Shown here: piece after piece, positions 40,271 through 48,781 of the stretch | Layout: every line of letters begins with the position of its first letter | How positions within the stretch are numbered: the stretch's first letter is position 1 | Assembly: GCF_047946665.1 (NCBI RefSeq) | Contig: NZ_CP172312.1 | Coordinates: forward strand, 372,001 to 436,000 | Length of the DNA stretch: 64,000 bases | Source of the DNA: Allohahella sp002354735 | Lineage (GTDB): Bacteria > Pseudomonadota > Gammaproteobacteria > Pseudomonadales > Oleiphilaceae | Direction: 5' to 3' | Program-made: the position numbers and the translations under genes | Notes under the pieces: generated by a model | Database searches by the model: none | Told to the model about the DNA's origin: nothing | The model's input: the letters and a program-made list of their open reading frames with translations, nothing else

Positions 40271-41168
40271 TGAGCAGGAACTCCATCAGCGCCTTCTGTG
40301 CGTGAAGCCTGTTTTCAGCTTCATCCCAGACGACTGAACTTGGGTGATCGAGCATGGTCTCAGATATTTCCTCGCCCCGATGCGCGGGCAGGCAATGCAT
40401 GAACAGCGCATCTGGCGCTGCATGCCGCATCAGCTCGGGAGAGACCTGATAGGGCTTGAAAGCAGCTGCGCGTATTTTCGCCTCTTCTTCCTGTCCCATC
40501 GATGCCCACACGTCGGTGGCGACAAGGTCCGCCCCGGATACGGCATCCTCTGGACTTTCAGTGATGTAAATGCGGTCTGCATGAGCTTCACACAAGGCTT
40601 CGAGAGGCTCGTATCCCTTGGGACAAGCCACTCGTAGCTTGAAGTCGTAGCTGCAGGCGGCATTGATATAGCTATTGCACATGTTGTTGCCGTCGCCGAT
40701 CCAGGCCACTGTGCGGCCGCGGATACTGCCGCGATGCTCGTAGTAGGTCTGCATATCGGCTAGCAACTGACAGGGGTGATAGTCGTCCGTGAGCGCATTG
40801 ATGACAGGTACATCGGAGAACTCGGCGAATCGTTCTATCGTTTCATGACTGAAAGTCCTGATCATGATGATATCGACCATTCTCGATAACACGCGCGCAC
40901 TATCCTCGACCGGTTCGCCTCGACCGAGTTGTGTATCCCGGGACGAGAGAAAAAGGGCCTGACCACCCAGTTGAGCCATGCCGGATTCGAAAGAGACTCT
41001 GGTACGGGTCGACGATTTTTCGAAGATCATGGCGAGCACCTTGGCTCGCAGAGGTTCGAAGATTTCGCCATTGGCCTGCTTGGTCTTCAGTGCAATACCG
41101 CGCTGAATAATGTAGTCCAGCTCTGCAGGGGTGAAGTCCTGAAGAGTCAGAAAGTGTCTAATAGTCAA
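40254..41168 (-). CDS. argF: Ornithine carbamoyltransferase
   Basis: 304 residues. FEKSSTRTRVSFESGMAQLGG at about 49 binds carbamoyl phosphate, DDYHPCQLLADMQT at about 128 is the HPCQ motif, and DVWASMGQEEE and FMHCLPAHRGEE (ornithine-binding Cys-Leu-Pro) follow. It makes citrulline from ornithine and carbamoyl phosphate. The start codon is TTG (41168); no ATG is available near the conserved N-terminus (TIRHFLTLQDF). It competes with OlsB, encoded ~5 kb away, for ornithine. Downstream of an ArgD-like gene with a 104-nt gap. Confidence 0.94.
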   Translation of the reverse strand: MTIRHFLTLQDFTPAELDYIIQRGIALKTKQANGEIFEPLRAKVLAMIFEKSSTRTRVSFESGMAQLGGQALFLSSRDTQLGRGEPVEDSARVLSRMVDIIMIRTFSHETIERFAEFSDVPVINALTDDYHPCQLLADMQTYYEHRGSIRGRTVAWIGDGNNMCNSYINAACSYDFKLRVACPKGYEPLEALCEAHADRIYITESPEDAVSGADLVATDVWASMGQEEEAKIRAAAFKPYQVSPELMRHAAPDALFMHCLPAHRGEEISETMLDHPSSVVWDEAENRLHAQKALMEFLLNGRVD

Positions 41169-41272
41169 AGGTTTTGCCTAGTGTGACTACACTGGTGATG
41201 CCGAAACCAGTGAAGGTTGCTTGTCTCACTGAGCCGCGTTCAGGGGCTACATCTGGGGATGCAACCCGGCGC

Positions 41273-42469
41273 TCAGTGTCGAGGGGTCTTGCGATCATCT
41301 CCGGCATAGAGCTTGATCAGGTTGACCATGCTGTCGAGCAGAAATGACTGATCTTCTGATTGCATGATCAACGGCGGGCTCAGTTGTATCACTTTCTCAC
41401 GATAGACTTCAATCAGAAGCCCAGAATTTAGCGCCAGCGGGATGATGGCCTCGCATGGTTCAGCCATTTCGATCGCAATCAGCAAACCGCGACCACGAAT
41501 ATCCTTGATGTAATGTGCGCCGGCAAAGGCAGCTTTCAGGGCGTGGAGCAACTCTTCGCCTCGGGCGATAGCCAGTTCGCTCAAATGATCCTGCTTGATA
41601 ACCGCACATTGCGCACTGATCACCGCGCTGCTCAGCAGCCCACCACCGAGCGATGTGCCTCGGGCACCGTCATGGAGCAGATCAGCTGCAGCATCACGTG
41701 CCATACATGCGCCCGAAGGCAGCCCGTTGGCAAGTGCCTCCCCGCAGGTCACGACATCAGGACTGATGCCATGCTCCTGGAAGGAGAAAAAGGTGCCGGT
41801 TCGAGCAGCCGTGGTCTGGATCTCATCAAGTATCAGCAGCCAGTCGAACTCATCGCAGATCTGTCGGAGGCCATGAAGAAACTCTGTGCTGGCAAAACGG
41901 ATACCGGCTTCGATCTGAACCGACTCCACCATGACAGCGGTGATATTACTGTTGGCTTCCGCGATCTGGCGCAGCCTGGAAAGATCGTTGAACGGCGCAC
42001 GCACGAAACCTTTGACTAGTGGTTCGTAACGGGCGTGCGCCTTTCGGTAGTCGCTTGCGCTCATGGTGGCCAGTGAGAGTCCGTGGAAACTGCCCTCGAA
42101 GGTGAGGATGGCCGGAACGGCTATCTTCTTTCGTCGGCCCTGGAATCTGGCGAGCTTGATGGCAAGCTCGTTTGCTTCGGCCCCTGAGTCGCACAGAATT
42201 GCCGAATGCATGGTCGCAATCTGACAGAGGTCACTGCCAGCTCGCTGCTGAACGGGCAACTGGAGTGCCGGTGACGCGCTCAACAGACGATCAGCCTGGG
42301 TCTTCACGGCCGCAACGAGCTCAGGATGTTGATGGCCCAGGTTGCACTGATTGTGTGAGGAAATCGCATCGAACAAGGGGCTTTCATTTTCCCGCTGTAA
42401 CCAGCATCCATCGCCACCTGAGATGAGTAGTGGCAGGCGACCGAATTTGTTGGAGTACAGTGCAGGCAT
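41273..42469 (-). CDS. ArgD-like class III aminotransferase homologue lacking the PLP lysine
   Basis: 398 residues, full length and aligned throughout with acetylornithine aminotransferases: NQCNLGHQHPELVAAV, CDSGAEANELAIKLAR, FEGSFHGLSLATMSAS, LLILDEIQTTAARTG (PLP-pyridine Asp215) and GTSLGGG. The block that should read T-x-x-K-A-L-G-x-G is TCGEALANGL, so the Schiff-base lysine is Glu244 (codon at 41738-41740). The substrate-carboxylate Arg of the usual V-x-R-x-x-P-P segment is Gln362 (VIQLSPPL). Asn of NSGAEAN is Asp. The reading frame is intact, so it looks like a maintained pseudoenzyme rather than a decaying gene. The upstream position next to argF would suit a true argD. Confidence 0.8.
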   Translation of the reverse strand: MPALYSNKFGRLPLLISGGDGCWLQRENESPLFDAISSHNQCNLGHQHPELVAAVKTQADRLLSASPALQLPVQQRAGSDLCQIATMHSAILCDSGAEANELAIKLARFQGRRKKIAVPAILTFEGSFHGLSLATMSASDYRKAHARYEPLVKGFVRAPFNDLSRLRQIAEANSNITAVMVESVQIEAGIRFASTEFLHGLRQICDEFDWLLILDEIQTTAARTGTFFSFQEHGISPDVVTCGEALANGLPSGACMARDAAADLLHDGARGTSLGGGLLSSAVISAQCAVIKQDHLSELAIARGEELLHALKAAFAGAHYIKDIRGRGLLIAIEMAEPCEAIIPLALNSGLLIEVYREKVIQLSPPLIMQSEDQSFLLDSMVNLIKLYAGDDRKTPRH

Positions 42470-42755
42470 GTATGCGCGACCTCGTTTGTATAATGTGCCG
42501 ATCGCCTTGAAACTGCCTCAAGACCTCCAGCTAAACTAGTGATAGACTATTCGATCATCAGATATTCGGGCCGCGAACAGACCGAATCAGATGCTGCCTT
42601 GAAGGCGGAGGGTTCCTGGGACTGTACCCGGCTAACGAACCGGCGCCGTCCTGAGCGCAGTACGGATCCCTTCCGAACATATGCGGAGCAGTATAGTAGA
42701 GTTTACCTGCTGAACGTGTTCGCGGCAGTATTTATGAAACACATGAGGTAAATTT
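42470..42755. other. Divergent intergenic region between the ArgD-like gene and grxD
   Basis: 286 nt with promoters expected in both directions. Plus strand: the grxD ribosome site is GAGG 7 nt before ATG. I see no convincing small gene, operator repeat or terminator. Confidence 0.4.
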
Positions 42756-43070
42756 ATGGATGTCGCCAAGACAATCGAAGAACAATTGAGCAATAACCGC
42801 ATCATTCTGTATATGAAGGGTTCGCCAAACGCGCCGCAGTGCGGGTTTTCCGCCAAGACTGTTCAGGCGCTCATGGCTTGCGGCGAAAAATTCGCCTACG
42901 TCAACATTCTGGACCACCCTGAACTGCGGGAGGCGCTGAAAGCTCATTCGAACTGGCCCACTTACCCGCAGCTTTATGTTGATGGTGAGCTCGTTGGCGG
43001 ATGCGATATCGTGCTGGACATGTACGAGAAGGGCAAACTGCAGAGTCTGGTGAAGTCAGACGCTGCATGA
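42756..43070 (+). CDS. grxD: Monothiol glutaredoxin Grx4/GrxD
   Basis: 104 residues. YMKGSPNAPQCGFSAKTVQAL at about 19-39 holds the CGFS active site. TYPQLYVDGELVGGCDIVLDMYEKG is the glutathione-binding WPT/GGCD segment (NWPTYPQ). CGFS glutaredoxins bind a [2Fe-2S] cluster with glutathione and a BolA partner and deliver clusters to client proteins. It is monocistronic, and its stop abuts the stop of the convergent TonB-like gene in the palindrome TGATCA. Confidence 0.95.
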   Translation: MDVAKTIEEQLSNNRIILYMKGSPNAPQCGFSAKTVQALMACGEKFAYVNILDHPELREALKAHSNWPTYPQLYVDGELVGGCDIVLDMYEKGKLQSLVKSDAA

Positions 43071-43952
43071 TCAGCCGGGCGGGGCGCTCGGCATGTACTT
43101 CAGCTTGATCCTGTAAGTGTAGCCGTACTGCCTGTCTTCGGGCGGTGGCGGCGTATACGGCGCTGCAGCGTAGCTCGCACGAATAGCGGCGGCGTCGAGA
43201 TCCTCAAGTCCGCTGCTACGGGCGATCCTGGCAGCTCTCACGATACCGTTAGGATAGAATTCAAGATCCACTGCCAGCGTTCGCTGGCGCTTGAGTGAGC
43301 GGAAATTGAACTGTTGATGATGCCATCTCGGCTGCGCGAGTCGTTGCATCAGATAGTTCCAGTACGGGGATTCCGTCGTCGGAATCTCCGCCAGCCGCTC
43401 GGCCACTTCCCGCTCGTCTTCTCCCACCAGACGCTTGATTATTGCAGCCGTCTCATTCGCCGCAGCTGCGCTAGCCGGATCAGTCGCTTCAGGCGGGCGC
43501 TTGTTGTCCGCTGTACCTGCAAACACGGATGGAGCAGACGCTGGTTTGGCCGCGGCCGTTTTTTTCTGTTGTGGCGGCTGTGTGGCCGAGCCAAGGTTCA
43601 ATCCGTTGCTGCTCGCGATGACAGGCCGAGATGCCCTCTCACCAGATGCGGGATTTGTCGTGGCCTGGAGCGATTCTACCAGTCTGGAGGGTTCCAGGGG
43701 CGTCGTGCCGGGCTCTTCGCCGGCTTCCATCACCGGCGGTAGTGCTGGTGTAGGCAGAAGTGGTGCCTCTGAGGGAGCGGCCGCAGTGGGCATTGTGGGG
43801 GCAGGCAAGCTACGCACGATTCGCACTTCCATGCCGCCTGCGTCAGACATCGCTGCCTGCTCCGGCGCGAATACAATAAACAGTGCGTGGAGCGTCAACG
43901 ATATGGCTCCCCAGAAAATCACTGTATACAAACGATCGTTCAACAACACCAA
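43071..43952 (-). CDS. TonB-like energy transducer
   Basis: 293 residues. There is one N-terminal transmembrane helix (VIFWGAISLTLHALFIVF, about 11-28), then ~150 residues of Pro/Ala/Ser-rich spacer, and a C-terminal domain at about 205-290 (RTLAVDLEFYPNGIVRAARIARSSGLEDLDAAAIRAS ... YGYTYRIKLKYM) with the TonB/TolA-C beta-alpha-beta pattern. It would span the periplasm and couple ExbB/ExbD to outer-membrane receptors; those genes are not here. The neighbouring DUF1631 gene starts 32 nt from its start on the same strand and may be co-transcribed from upstream. Confidence 0.78.
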   Translation of the reverse strand: MVLLNDRLYTVIFWGAISLTLHALFIVFAPEQAAMSDAGGMEVRIVRSLPAPTMPTAAAPSEAPLLPTPALPPVMEAGEEPGTTPLEPSRLVESLQATTNPASGERASRPVIASSNGLNLGSATQPPQQKKTAAAKPASAPSVFAGTADNKRPPEATDPASAAAANETAAIIKRLVGEDEREVAERLAEIPTTESPYWNYLMQRLAQPRWHHQQFNFRSLKRQRTLAVDLEFYPNGIVRAARIARSSGLEDLDAAAIRASYAAAPYTPPPPEDRQYGYTYRIKLKYMPSAPPG

Positions 43953-43983
43953 TGAACCGTAGTGAGGACTCAGCTTTTGACTG

Positions 43984-46275
43984 CTAGGCAGCTTTACCGG
44001 AAATCTTTCTCAGGTTGCTCATGACAGCGTCCATCGCCCTGTCTACCAGCATGCCATCCTGAAGAAATTTTACACGGCCGCGTCGCAACTCGTGAGCAAC
44101 TTCAGCGCGACTTTTCTCGACGACCTTCAGGCCCAGACGATTGACAAAGATCATGGTGCCGGTTTCCTCGATCGTGGTCGAAAGCTTGCATCGGAACTGG
44201 CTGCCATTCACGAGCGAATACTCCACCCAGGCGCCCGGGCGGAGCTGATCTACCCGATTGAGATACTCGATAAGTGCAGCATCTTCAATCTCGGTCTGCC
44301 GTTCTATGGCATTTTTTGCCGCTTCGATATCGGCCGTCAACACCGATGACCTCGGCGCACCGACAACGTCGTCCTGGTCGCCGGGTTGTGTCGAAGCGGA
44401 GGCCAGCTTGAAGTGAGCTGTCAGATCCCGCTTCAGCTCGATGATCAATTGCTCGGTTTCTGCCGGATCGTAGGACACATCCTGCAGGCCCGATTTCAGA
44501 TTCTTCAGTAGCTGCGGAACTATCTTCACCCAACGTTCACGGCCGGCTCGATTTATCCTCGACTGCAGACACCAGGTCAACTCATCAACCACGCGTACCG
44601 TCTGGTTGAAACGATGCTCCGATTCCTCTTTGAGGAAGGCCAGGAACATGACCTGGCTCCAGCCATTGCGCAGCAGGCGAATGGCCGAGTCAGGCAGATC
44701 GCCGCCCTCCATCTTGGCCTGAAGCAAGCGTTCTACAACGCGGTGGGCGCGCTGCGCCCTGACTCGACCCACTTCCGACTCACGCGTGCGCTGTTCAACC
44801 AGTGAGGCCTTTCGGTCTTCCCGCGCCAGGAACGTGTCAAATTCGTCGTTCAGTGACTGAAAGAGCGAGAGGTCGCCGTCATAGTCATTGAGTATGCGTT
44901 CGACGATTGAATGGATCTCGCCGTAGAGCTTGTCACGTCGGCGCTCGCTGAAGTCGCTCCAGCCAATACCTGCCTTTGCTACCGAGTTCAGAAGCTTCCT
45001 GGCCGGGTGAGACGGTTTGCTGAAGAACGCCTTGTCTTTTATGGCGACCTTCAGGATCGGGATCTGGAGACGACTGATCAGGACCTGCACAGGCGCTGAG
45101 AGGTTGTAGTCCTGAAGTATGAATTCAAATAGCATGGACACCAGGTTGATAAGATCTTCATCAGCCTGTGAAAGCGCAGGTGGCGGCCCATCAGTGTGAT
45201 GCTTAGCCAGGAAACGATCCAGCGACGCACGCATATCCACAGCCAACACCTCGGTATCATCGAGCGCCTGCTCGCTGATCTGCTCCTGTATATTGGCTAG
45301 CGCGCCGTACAGCTGACGGTCAGCGATATAATGTACATTGTCAGGCGGCGCGGTGCGGCCTCCAGTTTCGGCGACCGGTCCCTTCTTGCTGCGTATGCTC
45401 GCCATAAGCGACTGCAACTGCGAGAACAGCGCTTCGCCCTGCTGCTGGGCTGCCACCCTGTCTGCACTAGTTATTGCACTATCTGAGGAGGTATCTGTAG
45501 GCGTATCGATATTTCGCGCGGTCGCACTCGTCTTGGTCGCCTGTAGTGAAGAGTCCGACGCAGACCCCGGTGACTTCTGAATGCCGAGTTTCAGGTTCGG
45601 AAGGATGCCGGAGGCGACAAGTAGACGATTGCCATCTTCGAGCACGCCGCCCAGGTGAGAGAGAACTTCCCGGTCGAACTGTTTCAGTAGAATCAGTCGC
45701 TCTCGAATCTCCATGGCAAGGTCGCTGCGATGGCAGACTTCAAGGAAGGTGCGAGCCACAAAATCCGGATCTAGCGGGTTAACCGGGTTTTGGGAGCTCG
45801 CATGGACATAGAGACTGCTGACGCGTGCCTGAAAGCTGAGTAACTCGCCCGCAAAATTAGCGCGTGCCTTGGTTACCATCGAGGTAATTGCGACCGATTC
45901 CTCCAGGGCATCGTTCTGCACCAGACTGAGTGAGTCCATATCGACTTCCTCGGCCGCGGCACGGATGTCTTGCTGCTGATGCCCAGGTGCATTGAACTCG
46001 GCTTCGAGATCTGCAAGGAAGTCGGCCTCGATTACACGGCGCCTGATCCGAATTTCCCGCATGGCTTCGAAAAAACGGTTCTGTTCGTTATTGGTATGGG
46101 CATGATTGGCTAGCTCGAAAAACGAGTCGTCCGTGCCATCAAACATTCGAGCAAGCAGGGCAGAGAACCTGTCACGAGCGAGGTCGAGCAGGCTGGCATG
46201 TACGCCCGTGTATTGATCACGAAAGAGCGCCTGAGCCGGGGTTTCTGAGGGAGACATGTCGGGACCGGTAATCAT
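43984..46275 (-). CDS. DUF1631 protein
   Basis: 763 residues, mostly helical. The N-terminus (ALFRDQYTGVHASLLDLARDRFSALLARMFDGTDDSFFELANHAHTNNEQNRFFEAMREIR) and the mid region (ADEDLINLVSMLFEFILQDYNLSAPVQVLISRLQIPILKVAIKDKAFFSKPSHPARKLLN) are the DUF1631 signatures. The C-terminal ~100 residues (GAWVEYSLVNGSQFRCKLSTTIEETGTMIFVNRLGLKVVEKS) resemble a PilZ-like beta domain and may bind a nucleotide or lipid signal; this is inference. The family is confined to proteobacteria and has no settled function. Upstream of the TonB-like gene. Confidence 0.8.
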   Translation of the reverse strand: MITGPDMSPSETPAQALFRDQYTGVHASLLDLARDRFSALLARMFDGTDDSFFELANHAHTNNEQNRFFEAMREIRIRRRVIEADFLADLEAEFNAPGHQQQDIRAAAEEVDMDSLSLVQNDALEESVAITSMVTKARANFAGELLSFQARVSSLYVHASSQNPVNPLDPDFVARTFLEVCHRSDLAMEIRERLILLKQFDREVLSHLGGVLEDGNRLLVASGILPNLKLGIQKSPGSASDSSLQATKTSATARNIDTPTDTSSDSAITSADRVAAQQQGEALFSQLQSLMASIRSKKGPVAETGGRTAPPDNVHYIADRQLYGALANIQEQISEQALDDTEVLAVDMRASLDRFLAKHHTDGPPPALSQADEDLINLVSMLFEFILQDYNLSAPVQVLISRLQIPILKVAIKDKAFFSKPSHPARKLLNSVAKAGIGWSDFSERRRDKLYGEIHSIVERILNDYDGDLSLFQSLNDEFDTFLAREDRKASLVEQRTRESEVGRVRAQRAHRVVERLLQAKMEGGDLPDSAIRLLRNGWSQVMFLAFLKEESEHRFNQTVRVVDELTWCLQSRINRAGRERWVKIVPQLLKNLKSGLQDVSYDPAETEQLIIELKRDLTAHFKLASASTQPGDQDDVVGAPRSSVLTADIEAAKNAIERQTEIEDAALIEYLNRVDQLRPGAWVEYSLVNGSQFRCKLSTTIEETGTMIFVNRLGLKVVEKSRAEVAHELRRGRVKFLQDGMLVDRAMDAVMSNLRKISGKAA

Positions 46276-46636
46276 ATTCTGACACCGCCATCAGCCTGCC
46301 GTAATGAGTCGCAATGCGATTCTGGAGAGAGAACAGTTAGAAAAAGTGACATAGATCCCCTGTTATGGTTGTCCGCAGTCATGCGGTCATCGGCCTGATG
46401 GCGGATGAACAAGGGTATTGGTCGTGGCGGCGACTCTAGATTTAGTTATAAGTAGATTTATATTTTTGTGATACAGATTGTACTACAGTTTCCTGAAATA
46501 GCCAGTCTCGGCTGATTATATTGCGATCAACACAACTATGGTGGGGATTTGTAAGGCATTGGCTTGGCGGGAGAGGGCAGGGCTTAGCCCATGGTCCGGC
46601 TTTGTCACGAACCATGGGCGAAAGAGCTAAGGTTGA
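46276..46636. other. Non-coding gap between DUF1631 and YIP1 genes
   Basis: 361 nt with no gene I can support. It contains an AT-rich patch at about 46440-46500 that could carry the DUF1631 promoter, and an inverted repeat (separate entry) just past the YIP1 stop. Confidence 0.5.
46583..46631. repeat. Inverted repeat downstream of the YIP1 gene
   Basis: GCCCATGGT (46587-46595) and ACCATGGGC (46611-46619) form a 9-bp perfect stem with a 15-nt loop. Flanking CTTAG (46583-46587) and CTAAG (46627-46631) could extend it across a bulge. There is no T-run. It lies 6 nt beyond the YIP1 stop, so it may mark a transcript end. Confidence 0.55.
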
Positions 46637-47245
46637 TCAGCCTCGGGAAGTATATTCGGGACCAACACCAAGCCCCCAGATGACCACACTGGCAGCGATG
46701 AGTGCGACCAGCATGACAAGGCCCACAGTCAGAATGCTGCTGGCGAACATGAAGCCCCGCTCGGGTGGGATTTTCATGAGAATTGGCAATCCTTCATACA
46801 GCAGGTAAACCGAGTAGGCGACTGCGAGAAGGCCGACTGTCATGACAATCCAGACATTCGGATATACCGCCACAGCACCCGCCAGGAACATTGGTGTTGC
46901 GGCATAGGCCGCCAGTTCCACACCTCGGTGAGCCTCTTGATCTACCCCGTACGTCACCGCCATGAAATCTATGAAGCGTCCCAGAATATAAACCCCCGAC
47001 AGCATCGCGAAGTAGAACAGCACGCACAGGCTGAGTCCACTGGCTGTGGTAAGACGAACAGCACTGGCGCTACCGATGGTCCAGCCGGTCTGGGTTACGC
47101 CAATGTAGGCGGCAACCGCTGGAATGAGCGCCAGCAGAAGTGTGTGCTGAAAGTACAGTCGACCGGGGGTCTCGGTCTTCGCCCGTATCAACGCCCACTC
47201 CTTGTCGGGATGGGTGAATAAGCCGAGCGTGTGTTCCAGGATCAT
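46637..47245 (-). CDS. YIP1-family membrane protein
   Basis: 202 residues from the ATG at 47245, which has AAGGAG 9 nt upstream; the frame is open 19 codons further without support. HTLGLFTHPDKEWALIRAK at the N-terminus is the typical bacterial YIP1 opening, followed by about five transmembrane helices (LLALIPAVAAYIGVTQTGW, LCVLFYFAMLSGVYILGRFIDFMA, MFLAGAVAVYP and two more). Bacterial YIP1/DUF1282 proteins are inner-membrane proteins of unknown function. It appears monocistronic. Confidence 0.8.
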   Translation of the reverse strand: MILEHTLGLFTHPDKEWALIRAKTETPGRLYFQHTLLLALIPAVAAYIGVTQTGWTIGSASAVRLTTASGLSLCVLFYFAMLSGVYILGRFIDFMAVTYGVDQEAHRGVELAAYAATPMFLAGAVAVYPNVWIVMTVGLLAVAYSVYLLYEGLPILMKIPPERGFMFASSILTVGLVMLVALIAASVVIWGLGVGPEYTSRG

Positions 47246-47441
47246 AGAGTTCAACTCCTTTATTGTTAGTCGGACTATTTGAGCTGCTAGGTCAGCGCCC
47301 AAAGTGCCGTTTCGAGGCAGACTTTGCCCTTACCATCGTTCTAAAGAAATGCCGGGAGCGAGTCAACGTCGGCTTTATACTTTAATGATCTAAACGAATG
47401 ATATTTAGATGTTCCTGGCATTACTGATCGAGCGCAAGCGC

Positions 47442-48689
47442 TTATTGGTTGCGAAGTGCAAGCACTGATTTGATTGCGTTATCTTTTATTTGCTTTATCT
47501 CGAGCCGGTAACCGTGTAACACCAGACACACAGGGTTGTCCGGAATGTTTTCCAGCGCCTCCAGAATAAGTCCGTTGAGCGTCTTGGGGCCGTTGGTAGG
47601 CAGCTTCCAGCCCAGCAATTTGTTGATCTTGCGAACCGTCGCCGAGGCGTCAAGAAGTACCCGCTCGTCATCAAAGAGGCTGATTTCAGGGCTTGTATTG
47701 GCAATGTCCGTGGTGAATTCCCCCACGATCTCCTCAAGTATGTCCTCAAGTGTTGCGAGCCCAAGCACATCGCCATACTCATCGACAACGATGCCGATCC
47801 GACGCTGTTCTTTCTGAAAGTTCAAAAGCTGGGTGTTGAGCGAGGTCTTATGGGGAATGAAGTACGCGTCCCTGCTGTGCTGCAGGAGCATCGCCTTGTT
47901 GGAGAACTCGTGAGTCAGAAAACGCCCAAGATTTCTGAGGTGGAGAATGCCGAGTATATTGTTGATATCACCCTTATAGACCGGCAGGCGGGTATGTTGA
48001 GAGGTCTTGAGCTGCTCGACGATTTCATCGAGATCGTCTTCGAGGTCAATGCCGTTGATCTCGCTCCGGGGCACCATGATGTCTTCAACGCTGACCTTTT
48101 CCAGGTCCAGTATGCTGAGAAGCATTTGTCGGTGCTGCTTGGGAATTCGTGTGCCCGCCTCATGCACCAGGGTTCTCAGCTCTTCTCTCGAGAGATGATC
48201 GCTGCCTATGGCGCTGGCGTCTATGCGAAGCAATTTGATCAAGCCGTTCGACAGCAGGTTGACGGCCCACACCAACGGATACATGAGTACCAGTAAGGGG
48301 CGCAGGATCAGCGTCGCAGGGAAGGCGATGCGCTCAGGATAGAGCGCCGCTATGGTTTTCGGCGTGACTTCGGCAAAAATCAGAATGACCAGTGTGAGCA
48401 GGCCAGTGGCGATTGCAATGCCGGCGTCTCCCCAGATTCTGATAGCTATGATCGTAGCCACTGAGGAGGCCAGGATGTTTACAAAATTATTGCCGATCAG
48501 AATAATGCCGATCAGGCGATCGGGGCGCTCGAGCAGTCGCTGTGCGCGCTGCGCGGCCTTGTGGTTCTGCTGTGCCAGATGGCGGAGGCGATAGCGGTTC
48601 AGTGTCATCATGCCGGTTTCGGAGCTCGAGAAGAACGCCGAAAAAAGGATGAGAATAAACAGAAGGATGAATAGCGACTGGACGGACAT
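47442..48689 (-). CDS. CNNM/CorB-type transporter (DUF21-CBS-CorC_HlyC)
   Basis: About 415 residues from the ATG at 48689 (a TTG three codons earlier is possible). The DUF21 transmembrane domain spans about 1-180 (FSAFFSSSETGMMTLNRYRLRHLAQ and IGIILIGNNFVNILASSVAT are its hallmarks). A CBS pair follows (VEDIMVPRSEINGIDL ... TRLPVYKGDINNILGILH), then a C-terminal CorC_HlyC domain (GIVVDEYGDVLGLATLEDILEEIVGEF). This is the YfjD/CorB layout, associated with Mg2+/Co2+ resistance and transport and possibly regulated by Mg-ATP at the CBS domains. It is followed upstream by ypjD on the same strand. Confidence 0.9.
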   Translation of the reverse strand: MSVQSLFILLFILILFSAFFSSSETGMMTLNRYRLRHLAQQNHKAAQRAQRLLERPDRLIGIILIGNNFVNILASSVATIIAIRIWGDAGIAIATGLLTLVILIFAEVTPKTIAALYPERIAFPATLILRPLLVLMYPLVWAVNLLSNGLIKLLRIDASAIGSDHLSREELRTLVHEAGTRIPKQHRQMLLSILDLEKVSVEDIMVPRSEINGIDLEDDLDEIVEQLKTSQHTRLPVYKGDINNILGILHLRNLGRFLTHEFSNKAMLLQHSRDAYFIPHKTSLNTQLLNFQKEQRRIGIVVDEYGDVLGLATLEDILEEIVGEFTTDIANTSPEISLFDDERVLLDASATVRKINKLLGWKLPTNGPKTLNGLILEALENIPDNPVCLVLHGYRLEIKQIKDNAIKSVLALRNQ

Positions 48690-48781
48690 GTCGTTCAATT
48701 CAGTGGCTTCCAGAAAGCATGGATGGTTCCCGCTCAGTAATCCGTGAGTGGGCGGGCTGTGTTCTTGTCACCGGATCAATA

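Noticed and set aside
42539..42751. 70-codon plus-strand frame before grxD
   Set aside because: Highly charged, no ribosome site, and it spans the region where the grxD promoter should be.
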